A DNA stretch of 64,000 nt, taken from positions 186,001 to 250,000 of the forward strand of contig NZ_SWBQ01000001.1 in NCBI RefSeq assembly GCF_005116445.1. The letters run 5' to 3'. Origin of the DNA: Pedobacter frigoris (GTDB lineage Bacteria; Bacteroidota; Bacteroidia; Sphingobacteriales; Sphingobacteriaceae). Below, piece by piece: positions 44,757 through 53,944 of the stretch. Both the position numbers and the translations under genes were made by a program. Every line of letters starts with the position of its first letter. The first letter of the stretch is position 1. The notes beneath the pieces are model-generated. The model did not search any database. It saw only the letters and a program-made list of their open reading frames with translations, and was not told where the DNA came from.

Positions 44757-47483
44757 ATGAAACATAAAAAACTTTTGAGCCTTGCAATAATTCTATTGCT
44801 CACGTCACCCCAAATGCTCTTTGCAAAAAAAGGAGAGCCCGTATTAAGACTAAAATCAGGAGATTGGTTTGAAACAGATGTACAGGTTACTGATGTCTCC
44901 CGTACCATGGACTATAACTTTAATATCAGGTATGAGGTATCTGAAAAATCAGCAGATGGAAATCTGGTGTTTAAAGTTTCGTTTGACCGAATGAACTTAA
45001 AGACTTCAACGGGCGCAAACAGGTGGGTCGGGTACGATTCTTATTATCCTCCATATCTGGAAAATAACATGAAGAGCTTAACTAAGCAGGTCTATGAATT
45101 AACTACAGATGTAAGCGGTAAAATTTTAAAACTGAAATCCTTGTCGTACCCTCAGAAGATTGACTTTACGCTAATAAGTGTGAAGTCCAGGCGTTCTGAT
45201 CCAATTATTACATTTTCTCCCGATAGCATTTTAAGCAAAATACATCTGAAGCAAATTTCTGAGGCAATAGTAACTTCCCTAATGTCAGGCAAGACTGCAA
45301 AAGAAATCCAGTTAAGTTTGAAGAATGCTGTAGGTGGAGATTACCTTGCCAATGCATATGTAAAATCGGCCTCTTTTAGCCTTCCAAAAAATGCGGTGAT
45401 CAGGGGTAATATTGCGCACATAGCTGAGGGTGATAGTCTATATATCAACGATGAACTTATTAAGTTTGATAAAGACGGATCTTTCACTGCAAATATTTTA
45501 GTCGACCCGAAGTCAATGACTAGCTTATTTTTTGGTAAAGGAGCCAATTTAAAGACCTTGGATGTATTTCTGAAGCCTTCAGATACGCTTTTGATAAAGG
45601 CTGATGCATTAGATTTTAATAAAGCCGTTTCCTTTTCAGGTAATTGTGCGGCAAAAGCTGCGCTTAGTAAAGAACTCAAAGCTGTCTATGAGGATCAATT
45701 TGTTACTAATGAAAATAACTTTAAGGCTAAATCACCTGAGGAATTTATTTCTTTTCAGAAAAAAGGCAAGGATGATTTTGATGCGATATTAAAACGTTAT
45801 AAAAACCGTGTCTCATCAGAGGTGCTAAACCATTACATCGCTGAATATAGCTATGTACAGGGGAGAACTAAACTTGAATACATTTTACCTAATAACTACC
45901 TCCAAAGATTAAAATCAAATAGATCTTTTGATGAGTTTCCTAAAGGCTTTTTTCTGAGTATTGATACCATGCCGGTTTTGATGGATAATCTGCAAGATAA
46001 TTGGTATTATCAGTTTTATTTAAGCGAGTTGCTTAATTATCAGCAGGTGAAATTAGCTATGGTCAATGGTGATCAGTATGGTTTCTTTGCAGACTTTGCA
46101 ACTTCATTAGCCTCTTTAAAAGGATATCCTCTATATTATTCAATTTCTGAGTCCTTCAAGGAAGAACTTGGTAGAAGTGATTTGGCGAGCACGGAAAGGT
46201 TAAAGCCATATTATGAGGATTTCATTAGTGTTTGCGGCGATACCTCACTCACTAATCCCATTAAAGTACTTTGGACGAAAGTGAGACAATGGCTGCCCGG
46301 TAGTCCAAGTCCGGTAAAAGAACTGTTTCTGAAAGATGGAAGTTTGCTTAACCTGACCAAATTTAAAGGGAAACCTTTGGTACTTATTGTGAACTATGAG
46401 AACCCCAATATTCTGGAAGGTTATATCAACCTTATCAAAAAGCAAAAGGGTAATCAGGTTCATTTTGTGATTGCACAATTAAATGTTCCTACACTGGAGA
46501 AGAGCCGGATTGTTCAAAAATTGAAAGAGTTAACCGATGTGACTTACGTAGAATTAAGCGGTGAAGGAGATAAGCAACAGGAAGGCGTCGATATTAAATT
46601 TATGGAGACTAAGGTGTTTACCTTTGATTCAGATTTTCGCGTCATATCCAGCTATCTGTTGTCTACCGTGATTGGTGATCATGCAATCGATAATAGGGTC
46701 GAGGACTTGATAAAAAAAGCAATAGCTTCAGATACGATGACCCCTGAACAAAAAGCATCGTTAATCAATACTATAGGGTGGAGCGTTGGCTCCATCTTAT
46801 TTACCTCTATTATCATTTTTGCAGTGTACAGAGCAAGGTTGACCGAATTAAAAAAGAAGAATGCATTGAAAAATCAAATCAGGGAGTTGGAGATTAAGGC
46901 CATCCGTTCTCAAATGAACCCTCATTTCCTTTTCAATTCCATGAATTCTATTCAGTACCTAATTAATGATAAACAATACCTCCAGGCAAATATATACCTT
47001 GAAAAGTTTTCGCTACTGATGAGAAGGGTATTGAATAATTCTGAGGCAAGCTTTGTGACCCTTTCAGATGAACTGGAAGCAATCAAACTTTACTGCGAGT
47101 TAGAGCAACTGCGATTTGATTTTAAATTTGAAATAAATATTTCTCCGGACGTGAATACCCGGTTGACGGAGATTCCGGGTATGATCATTCAGCCGCTTGT
47201 TGAAAACTCAGTATTACATGGACTGGCTCAAAAAGGAGCAGAAGGAGAGTTGGTTATTAGCATTAATTATCAACAGCCTTACCTTAAAATTATAGTAACC
47301 GATAATGGTGCTGGTTTGAAGGAAAAAGGCTCCACGCATCATCAGAGTTTTGGACTAAAGCTGGTACGGGAAAGATTGAATTTGTTAAATGCGGGAGGAC
47401 TTGCAGGGAATTTGGAGTTAAGCAGTAGTTTAGGTGAGAATCAAAGTGGTGTTACCGCTATATTAACCATTCCAATAGACTAA
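44757..47483 (+). CDS. LytS-family histidine kinase with TlpA-like sensor domain
   Basis: The start at 44757 is chosen over a TTG ten codons earlier because it begins a signal peptide (MKHKKLLSLAIILLLTS) and because a -7-like TAGCTTTG (44722-44729) precedes it. The periplasmic region of some 640 residues includes FLKPSDTLLIKADALDF and LKDGSLLNLTKFKGKPLVL then VNYENP, which looks like a TlpA/AhpC-type thioredoxin fold whose CxxC position is occupied by ENPN. One membrane segment (TIGWSVGSILFTSIIIFAVY) leads to the LytS kinase core: phospho-acceptor H723 in RSQMNPHFLFNSMNSIQ, then HATPase motifs NSVLHGL and DNGAGL. It is 908 residues. The response regulator starts at its last base. Confidence 0.9.
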   Translation: MKHKKLLSLAIILLLTSPQMLFAKKGEPVLRLKSGDWFETDVQVTDVSRTMDYNFNIRYEVSEKSADGNLVFKVSFDRMNLKTSTGANRWVGYDSYYPPYLENNMKSLTKQVYELTTDVSGKILKLKSLSYPQKIDFTLISVKSRRSDPIITFSPDSILSKIHLKQISEAIVTSLMSGKTAKEIQLSLKNAVGGDYLANAYVKSASFSLPKNAVIRGNIAHIAEGDSLYINDELIKFDKDGSFTANILVDPKSMTSLFFGKGANLKTLDVFLKPSDTLLIKADALDFNKAVSFSGNCAAKAALSKELKAVYEDQFVTNENNFKAKSPEEFISFQKKGKDDFDAILKRYKNRVSSEVLNHYIAEYSYVQGRTKLEYILPNNYLQRLKSNRSFDEFPKGFFLSIDTMPVLMDNLQDNWYYQFYLSELLNYQQVKLAMVNGDQYGFFADFATSLASLKGYPLYYSISESFKEELGRSDLASTERLKPYYEDFISVCGDTSLTNPIKVLWTKVRQWLPGSPSPVKELFLKDGSLLNLTKFKGKPLVLIVNYENPNILEGYINLIKKQKGNQVHFVIAQLNVPTLEKSRIVQKLKELTDVTYVELSGEGDKQQEGVDIKFMETKVFTFDSDFRVISSYLLSTVIGDHAIDNRVEDLIKKAIASDTMTPEQKASLINTIGWSVGSILFTSIIIFAVYRARLTELKKKNALKNQIRELEIKAIRSQMNPHFLFNSMNSIQYLINDKQYLQANIYLEKFSLLMRRVLNNSEASFVTLSDELEAIKLYCELEQLRFDFKFEINISPDVNTRLTEIPGMIIQPLVENSVLHGLAQKGAEGELVISINYQQPYLKIIVTDNGAGLKEKGSTHHQSFGLKLVRERLNLLNAGGLAGNLELSSSLGENQSGVTAILTIPID

Positions 47484-48244
47484 TGATGATCTTAAAAGCA
47501 ATATTAATTGACGATGAACCGAAAAGCAGGGCAAATTTACGTCAGTTGCTGCTTGAATACTGTCCGAATGTAGCGGTCATTGCAGAAGCAGGTTCTGCAA
47601 CTGAAGCTCTAAAATTAATCAGGGAACTAAAACCTGACTTGCTTTTTCTGGATATAGAAATGGGTGAGGTTTCAGGTTTTGATCTGTTGAAGCTATTGGA
47701 GGATCATCAGACATTTGAAGTGATATTCGTTACGGCTTTTGACAAGTACGGGATACAGGCAGTAAAAAGTTGCGCTATTGATTATTTATTAAAACCCATT
47801 AACATCCTGGAGTTGAGTAATGCTGTCGATAAGGCCATCAGGCAGATTAATCCTAAAAAGGAAAACGAACGTTTAAAGGAGCTTGTAGCTAATATAGATA
47901 GGGGAGATGATGAACAGCGGATCGCAATTCCTTTGTCAGATAAAATAGAATTTCTGACGGTCAACAAAATCATCAGACTTGAGGCAGAGGGCAACTATAC
48001 GCATATATATTTAGACAATCAGAAACAATACCTGGTATGTAAAACCCTGAAGGAATATCAGGAGTTACTGGAAAATCGTCAGTTTATCAGAACCCACCAA
48101 TCACACCTGATCAACTTTCTTAAGATATCAGCCTATGTAAAATCAGATGGTGGTTATATTGCAATGGAAGATGGAAGTCAGGTCCCGATTTCCAGACAAA
48201 AGAAAGATGAAGTTTTATCAAGGGTTATGAAAGGAAAACCTTAA
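47483..48244 (+). CDS. LytTR-family response regulator
   Basis: Receiver domain at residues 3-120 with acidic pair D10/D11, phospho-acceptor D57 (DLLFLDIEMG), T-loop FVTAFDKYGIQAV and the conserved K in YLLKPIN. The LytTR DNA-binding domain is at about 145-250 (VNKIIRLEAEGNYTHIYLD, FIRTHQSHLINFLKI). The TAATG overlap with the kinase stop couples their translation. The 3' end overlaps the convergent sensor kinase gene by 20 bases. Confidence 0.95.
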   Translation: MMILKAILIDDEPKSRANLRQLLLEYCPNVAVIAEAGSATEALKLIRELKPDLLFLDIEMGEVSGFDLLKLLEDHQTFEVIFVTAFDKYGIQAVKSCAIDYLLKPINILELSNAVDKAIRQINPKKENERLKELVANIDRGDDEQRIAIPLSDKIEFLTVNKIIRLEAEGNYTHIYLDNQKQYLVCKTLKEYQELLENRQFIRTHQSHLINFLKISAYVKSDGGYIAMEDGSQVPISRQKKDEVLSRVMKGKP

Positions 48245-49523
48245 AAGTCGTCCAGCCCCCGTCAGTTTCCAAAGAAAAGCGGAAGTGATGGTTTAGCAGG
48301 ATCTCTCTGGTTAGCGTAAGCCCTATGCCTTGTCCGTTCTTTTTACTACTGAAAAATGGAGTGAACAGATGCTGGCCAATCTCCTTTGAAATGCCGATGC
48401 CATTATCCGCGACTGAAATGCTCAATGGTGAGCGTGAACTTTTCAATACAATAGTCCCATTTATTTCTACGGCCTCAAGTGCATTTTTCACGATGTTGAT
48501 CAATACCTGCTCCATTTGCTGCACATCTATGTCAACCGGAATTTCCTCATCACAAAGATCAAGTTTCCAATGTACCTGCTTCTGTCTGCCTTCGGCCTCC
48601 ATAAGAGATTGCACCGACCTCATCAGCTTGTTGATGTCGTAGCGTTCGAAAATAGGCTCCGGTATTTTCACCACATCTGCAAAGTTGGAGATCACATTGC
48701 TCAGTGCTTTATTCCTGTTGATGGCCACATTCAAAGCATTCTCATAATCTTCACGGTTTTCTATCAGCAGCTGATCTTTAAAGTTGATGACAGTCGACAA
48801 TATCGAATTGATTGCCCCTATGGAATTGTTCGTCTCATGCGACATGATGCGGATTACCTTATCATAAGCATTTTTCTCTTTCTTATAAATTTCATCGTTC
48901 AGTTCCTCAATCATAATGAAATAATGGGAATATCCCAGATCAACGAAATGAGCTTTCTGACATTTATAAACCGCCGAACCATTTAAATTAATCACCTCTG
49001 CTTTCCCGTTTTCCAGTTTGCCGATCTCATTTGCAAGTTGTCCGGGGATATCGCTCAGCAACATACCTTTTAACGTTTCCCTATTGGTTCCCAGCATGCG
49101 CACTGCTGCGGTGTTTACCGAGCTGATGCGGTTATTCTCCTCCAGCAATATAATCCCCGATGGAGATGCCTGAATCAACTTGTCCAGTGTATAATGTTTT
49201 TCACTCTGCCTGATGCGTTCTTCCCTCAACTGGTCAATCATCTGGTTGTATACACCGATTAGCCGATCCATTTCCTTATGTCCGGTTTTTGCCAGTCGGG
49301 TATTGAAATCCTGATCTTTTATCGCTTCAATGCCTGCAGAAATAAATTTGGCGGGCTGACTGATCCCCCTGTACAGCCAAACAGATAGTATTATAGAAAA
49401 CAAGATCAGCACTTCTCCTACGATAATGACATAAGTTTTACTGGTCGGCAAATTCACCAGCAGGAAGATGGACGCCAGGTGTATGACAATGCTGAAGAAG
49501 ATGAACTTATTTTTGAGTTTCAT
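48225..49523 (-). CDS. NtrB-like sensor histidine kinase of the efflux operon
   Basis: The start at 49523 (MKLKNKFIFFSIVIHLAS) is preferred; the frame is open 14 codons further, inside the preceding regulator gene. Two membrane segments within the first 60 residues, a HAMP-like region, a PAS domain (LIQASPSGIILLEENNRISS), phospho-acceptor H229 (IRIMSHETNNSIGAI) and a HATPase domain (LINIVKNALEAVE, VADNGIGI, GIGLTLTRE). The H-box reads HETNN, a variant found in this Bacteroidota group. It overlaps the upstream regulator by 17 bases and is the partner kinase. Confidence 0.93.
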   Translation of the reverse strand: MKLKNKFIFFSIVIHLASIFLLVNLPTSKTYVIIVGEVLILFSIILSVWLYRGISQPAKFISAGIEAIKDQDFNTRLAKTGHKEMDRLIGVYNQMIDQLREERIRQSEKHYTLDKLIQASPSGIILLEENNRISSVNTAAVRMLGTNRETLKGMLLSDIPGQLANEIGKLENGKAEVINLNGSAVYKCQKAHFVDLGYSHYFIMIEELNDEIYKKEKNAYDKVIRIMSHETNNSIGAINSILSTVINFKDQLLIENREDYENALNVAINRNKALSNVISNFADVVKIPEPIFERYDINKLMRSVQSLMEAEGRQKQVHWKLDLCDEEIPVDIDVQQMEQVLINIVKNALEAVEINGTIVLKSSRSPLSISVADNGIGISKEIGQHLFTPFFSSKKNGQGIGLTLTREILLNHHFRFSLETDGGWTTFKVFLS

Positions 49524-50889
49524 AGGGAATATTGTATTTCTCCAGTTTTCGGTATAAAGTGCCACGGCTCAGTCCGAGACAACGCGCTACTTTGCTGATG
49601 TTTTGCTGATGGTACTCCATTGCTTTTTTGATCATAGAAAGCTCCATTTCATCAATGGTCATGCTTCCTACGGCAGGTACTTCGTTACTCACTTTTGCTA
49701 CTCCAGAAGCATCCAGCTGTTGTTCAAAATCCTTTATTTCCAATGTGTCCTTATCTGAAACAAGTACAGTGCGCTCTACAATGTTTTTCAGTTCCCTGAT
49801 GTTGCCGGAAAGAAATAACTCCTTTAACCAGGACAAGGCCTTCTGACTGATCTTCAGTTTATCCCTGCCATATAAGGCTTTCAGATTATTGATGAAATAA
49901 TTGGCCAATAAAGGAATGTCGTCTTTGCGCTGACGGAGAGGAGGGAGTTGAATCAGGATGAGGTTGATGCGGTAATACAGATCTTCCCTAAACTTTTTTT
50001 CAGCCACCATTTCCTTAAGGTTTCTGTTCGTGGCACAGATCACTCTCACATCCACCGTACGGGTTTTGCTGTCACCCAGTACCTCGTAAGTTCTGTCCTG
50101 CAATACCCTCAACAATTTTACCTGGCTATTCAAATCCAGATCACCTATTTCATCCAGAAAGATGGTACCCTTGTTGGCCATCTCAAACCTTCCCATGCGG
50201 TCGTTTCTTGCATCAGTAAAAGAGCCGCGTTTGTGACCAAACATTTCGCTTTCAAATAAAGACGATGAAATCCCACCCAGGTTTACCTTAACGAAGGGCT
50301 TGTGTCTTCTAGAGCTGTTCTGATGGATGGCCTCGGCAATTAATTCTTTACCTGTCCCGCTTTCGCCAGTGATCAGAACTGAAGCTTCTGTCGCACTGAT
50401 CCGGCCTATAGTTTTTAGTACAGATTGCAGCTGCGGATCATCGCCAATGATGTTCTCAAATCCAAACTTGTCATTGAGCTGCTTGCGGGTAACTGATCCT
50501 GCTTTACCTTGGTCGTCATCTCCTGAAAGTTTTATAGCGGTATGTATAGATTCAAGAAGGGCTGTATTGTCCCAGGGCTTATTGATGAAATCTGAGGCGC
50601 CTATTTTCATGCCTTCTACTGCGATGGGTATAGAACCCCAGCCGGTCATGAGTATCACAGGTAGGTCCGGTTTCATCTCCTTGATACTTGAAAGGGCGAT
50701 TAATCCCTCTTTTCCCGATGTTTCCATAGAAAAGTTCATGTCGAGCAACACACTCTTTAGCGCTTGCTGCTCAATGATCGGATAAGCCTCTTCCGGAGTA
50801 GCGGCCACGAAAACCACAAAACCTTCATGCTTTAAAAACAGGCTCAGGGAAGTCCTTACAGCTACATCGTCGTCAATTATCAGGATCAT
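49507..50889 (-). CDS. Sigma-54-dependent response regulator (NtrC family)
   Basis: Receiver with D50 (VLLDMNFSM), AAA+ domain with Walker A GESGTGKE at 175-182 and Walker B TIFLDEIGDLD, and a C-terminal Fis-type helix-turn-helix (NISKVARCLGLSRGTLYRKL). The loop that contacts sigma-54, GAFTGA in enterobacteria, here reads GSFTDA (222-227). It activates sigma-54 promoters when phosphorylated. Sixth gene of the efflux operon, 37 bases after the second permease. The candidate sites it would act on lie upstream of the first gene. Confidence 0.96.
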   Translation of the reverse strand: MILIIDDDVAVRTSLSLFLKHEGFVVFVAATPEEAYPIIEQQALKSVLLDMNFSMETSGKEGLIALSSIKEMKPDLPVILMTGWGSIPIAVEGMKIGASDFINKPWDNTALLESIHTAIKLSGDDDQGKAGSVTRKQLNDKFGFENIIGDDPQLQSVLKTIGRISATEASVLITGESGTGKELIAEAIHQNSSRRHKPFVKVNLGGISSSLFESEMFGHKRGSFTDARNDRMGRFEMANKGTIFLDEIGDLDLNSQVKLLRVLQDRTYEVLGDSKTRTVDVRVICATNRNLKEMVAEKKFREDLYYRINLILIQLPPLRQRKDDIPLLANYFINNLKALYGRDKLKISQKALSWLKELFLSGNIRELKNIVERTVLVSDKDTLEIKDFEQQLDASGVAKVSNEVPAVGSMTIDEMELSMIKKAMEYHQQNISKVARCLGLSRGTLYRKLEKYNIPYETQK

Positions 50890-50926
50890 GAATCAAATAA
50901 ATTAATAAATAGCTAAAATAACACAT

Positions 50927-52063
50927 TTAGTCATCATGTAAGGCTTCTGCAGGATGAATCTTTGAAGCCATTCTAGCAGGGTATAAAGCACAGATGATCA
51001 CCAGTAAGTAAATGGTCACAGATCCCGAGACCATCGCGCAGATATAGCCGCCTGTAGTTGCATTCAATACATTGAAAGCCATAAACTGGTAGCCAACAAT
51101 CAGACAGGGGATCAGCGCAAGGGTAGCGATTAAAAACATTTCCATCATGATCTGACGGTAAATATCGGCAGAAGTTGCACCGGCAGCCCTTCTTAGGCCT
51201 ATTTCAGAACGGCGGGTATTGATGTTTTGATACAAGATGCTAAAGAGACCCAGGATGATGTTGATGACCAAAAAGCCCGATAGCAGGGAAAGAATGAGCA
51301 GAGGAATAAATTGTTCTTTTTCATGCTTTTCCTTATATTGAGAGACAGGCATGATATTATCTCTATGCATGAACCGATCTGTTGTTTGCTTTACCTTCTT
51401 GTAAATATCCTCATTCATGGGAGTCTTTAGTTTCAGCAGGACGGAGGCCGCACCCTGAGGGTCGTGAGTAAAAACATTCTGGTTGTAATTGCTGCCGACA
51501 CTTGGATCATTGAGGTTCTCTACCACACCAATAACCTGATGTGGTATACCACTGATATTAATAATTCGACCAATTGCCTCATGGTCAGGAAACAATTTTT
51601 GTTTAGTGCCGGCATCGATAACAGCTACTTTAGTCGACAAGTGATAATCTTTTTTCTCAATCCACCTCCCTGATTTTAGCTTCAACCCCAATATCTTAAG
51701 ATATTTATCATCTACATTTACCGCTGCAACATCAGTTTTTTTCTTCTTATAGGTCACGGATCTTGGATTTGTTACTGGACTATAAGGTATATAGCTTGCA
51801 ATACTAATTTGGTTGATCTCTTTAATTTGCTTTAGTTCTTCTGTTAAATAAGAAAAAGTAGTGTCGCCGGTATACATAAACCTATAATCAATTGAAATCA
51901 GGTTTTCTATGTTGAATGTCGGACGTTTTTGTTTTAAAACACCAGTTTCATAGAGAAACAATGCAATAAAACCAGTTGCAAGAAAGAAAAAGAACAGCTC
52001 CACAATTAAAAAGATATGCTTTTTCTTTTTGTTCCACGTGAGTTTAAATAGATGTCTGATCAT
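50927..52063 (-). CDS. MacB/FtsX-type ABC permease, second
   Basis: 378 residues. One N-terminal membrane helix (FLIVELFFFFLATGFIALFL), a periplasmic MacB-like domain of about 200 residues, then three C-terminal helices (LILSLLSGFLVINIILGLF, MFLIATLALIPCLIVGYQF, VTIYLLVIICALYPA) with the FtsX signature RRSEIGLRRAAGATSADIYR. It overlaps the first permease by four bases, and the two presumably form a heterodimer. Confidence 0.93.
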   Translation of the reverse strand: MIRHLFKLTWNKKKKHIFLIVELFFFFLATGFIALFLYETGVLKQKRPTFNIENLISIDYRFMYTGDTTFSYLTEELKQIKEINQISIASYIPYSPVTNPRSVTYKKKKTDVAAVNVDDKYLKILGLKLKSGRWIEKKDYHLSTKVAVIDAGTKQKLFPDHEAIGRIINISGIPHQVIGVVENLNDPSVGSNYNQNVFTHDPQGAASVLLKLKTPMNEDIYKKVKQTTDRFMHRDNIMPVSQYKEKHEKEQFIPLLILSLLSGFLVINIILGLFSILYQNINTRRSEIGLRRAAGATSADIYRQIMMEMFLIATLALIPCLIVGYQFMAFNVLNATTGGYICAMVSGSVTIYLLVIICALYPARMASKIHPAEALHDD

Positions 52064-53262
52064 AATGAACCCCCTTTCAATGCTTTAATCGCATGTAGTC
52101 TTGACATGCGCCAGGCTGGAATTATCCCGGACAAAAACCCAAAGAACAGTATACATGTCATGGAATAACCAATGGTTTTCCAATTGAGCATGAAATTCCC
52201 TTTTGCAAAAGCTGTCTCCGGATTTTCATAATAGATGACTTCAAGAAGCATATCTGACGCAGCGAAAGTAAGTAGGATGCCTAAAATTCCACCTATAAAA
52301 GTGATGATGATGTTCTCGGTAATAAACTGTCCGACCAAGGCAGATGAAGACGCACCAAATGCCTTTCTGATTCCGATTTCTGAACTCCGTTCTGATATTC
52401 GCCCAACATTTAATCCCATCATATTGAGTGCAGGTATGGCCATGATGAAAAATAGAAATCCTCCCAGAAAAATAGATGCCTCATCAAAATCCAGTTTTTC
52501 AAAAATGGTGTCTGCATTTATCGTAAGTTTTCCTCCAATGCTTTTGTAAATTGCTGTCCTTTTAGCAATTCCTTCCAAAGCAGACTTAACAACGGGAATT
52601 TCCCTTTTTGATCGAACCAGGATAGTCGCCTGCATGTCGGTATAACCAACGTAAATACCAGAGGCAATCCATATTGAAGCGGCTTCAGTACCCGCTTTGA
52701 ATATGCTGATCCCATCTTTGACTACGCCTATGACTTTGAGTTTTGGATGTTCGCCAATATATTGTCCCAGGGCTGGTTTATCACCAAAATAGTAGTGTTT
52801 AACAGATTCACTAATAACGGTATAGGCCTGTTTCTCCTGGACATCCTTTTGATTATATGGTCGTCCTTCTAAAAATGTGAAATCATAGATTTTCCAGTGT
52901 TCTGCGTCTGTATAGGCGGTATTGAAAGTAACTACCCTGTCTTTTCTAAAAGAACTGAGTGTACTTTCTCTATACAGAGAGACATTCTGTACCTGTTTCA
53001 GTTTTCTTATCTCGTTATAAAAACTGCTGTCTGCAATTAAATAGGAGAAGTAATCGGGTTTTTTACTGGTCGACATTCCTTCAAAGTAAATCATCCTATC
53101 ATGATGTACAGCTGGAGCATTGTTCCCATAAACGAAATCAAACAAACCCAGCAGAATAGAGAAAATCATGATGGTAAAGCTGATTCCAAACAGACTCACT
53201 GCGGTAAAGAATTTCTGTCGCATCATCACTTTAAAAGCGATTTTTATATAGTTTTTTAACAT
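52060..53262 (-). CDS. MacB/FtsX-type ABC permease, first
   Basis: 400 residues with the same topology: N-terminal helix (FFTAVSLFGISFTIMIFSIL), periplasmic domain with MacB-type motifs (VFYFGDKPALGQYIG region, VIGVVKDG), three C-terminal helices and the FtsX signature RSSEIGIRKAFGASSSALVG. Each permease is a half-transporter without its own ATPase domain, unlike classical MacB. It begins 6 bases after the ATPase gene. Confidence 0.93.
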   Translation of the reverse strand: MLKNYIKIAFKVMMRQKFFTAVSLFGISFTIMIFSILLGLFDFVYGNNAPAVHHDRMIYFEGMSTSKKPDYFSYLIADSSFYNEIRKLKQVQNVSLYRESTLSSFRKDRVVTFNTAYTDAEHWKIYDFTFLEGRPYNQKDVQEKQAYTVISESVKHYYFGDKPALGQYIGEHPKLKVIGVVKDGISIFKAGTEAASIWIASGIYVGYTDMQATILVRSKREIPVVKSALEGIAKRTAIYKSIGGKLTINADTIFEKLDFDEASIFLGGFLFFIMAIPALNMMGLNVGRISERSSEIGIRKAFGASSSALVGQFITENIIITFIGGILGILLTFAASDMLLEVIYYENPETAFAKGNFMLNWKTIGYSMTCILFFGFLSGIIPAWRMSRLHAIKALKGGSL

Positions 53263-53268
53263 GCCTTA

Positions 53269-53934
53269 CTAGTTTACTTGTCTGCCATCAAAAAACCGGA
53301 TGATCCTTTGTGTCTTGTTTGCCATCTGTTCATCGTGGGTAACCATCACGATTGTTGTCCCCTCTGCGTTTAACCTGAGCATGATGTTCATGATCTCCTG
53401 CCCCATGATGCTGTCGAGGTTTCCTGTAGGTTCATCGGCCAGAATGATTTCTGGATTACCTATGATTGCACGGGCAATGGCTACCCTTTGCCGCTGGCCG
53501 CCTGAAAGCTGATTAGGAAAATGCTGGGTCCTGCTGCTCAAACCGACTTTTTCCAATGCCTCCAAAGCTTTTTTTCTTCTCTGTGTACCTGAAATCCCCT
53601 TGCGGTAAAGCAAGGGAATCTCTACATTGTCCAGTACAGAGAGGTCACTGATGAGGTGATAGCTTTGAAATATAAAGCCTAGTTTTTCATTGCGCAGATG
53701 AGCCATAGCCTTGTCCGCATAATTGCCAATGATTTTGTCGTCAATCTCAATTTGACCTGAAGTAGGCTCATCGAGTAATCCCATAATATTTAATAGCGTA
53801 CTTTTTCCGCAACCCGACGGGCCCATTACAGACACAAATTCGCCTTTATTTATCGTGATGTTTACCCTGTTTAAGGCCAGCGTTTCTATGCTGCTGGTAC
53901 GGTATACTTTTTCTATAGCTGTTAATTTAATCAT
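53269..53934 (-). CDS. ABC transporter ATP-binding protein (MacB/LolD type)
   Basis: Walker A GPSGCGKSTLLN, signature LSGGQRQRVAIARAI, Walker B IILADEPTGNLDS and H-loop MVTHDE are all intact, so it is an active ATPase. The start at 53934 (MIKLTAIEKVYRTSS) leaves a 10-base gap after the TolC gene and fits the family; the frame open 17 codons further back overlaps tolC. It is 221 residues. It powers the two FtsX permeases. Confidence 0.95.
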   Translation of the reverse strand: MIKLTAIEKVYRTSSIETLALNRVNITINKGEFVSVMGPSGCGKSTLLNIMGLLDEPTSGQIEIDDKIIGNYADKAMAHLRNEKLGFIFQSYHLISDLSVLDNVEIPLLYRKGISGTQRRKKALEALEKVGLSSRTQHFPNQLSGGQRQRVAIARAIIGNPEIILADEPTGNLDSIMGQEIMNIMLRLNAEGTTIVMVTHDEQMANKTQRIIRFFDGRQVN

Positions 53935-53944
53935 GCTGCTATTA

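Noticed and set aside
50327..50785. 152-residue frame on the plus strand
   Set aside because: Antisense to the NtrC-type regulator with intact motifs.
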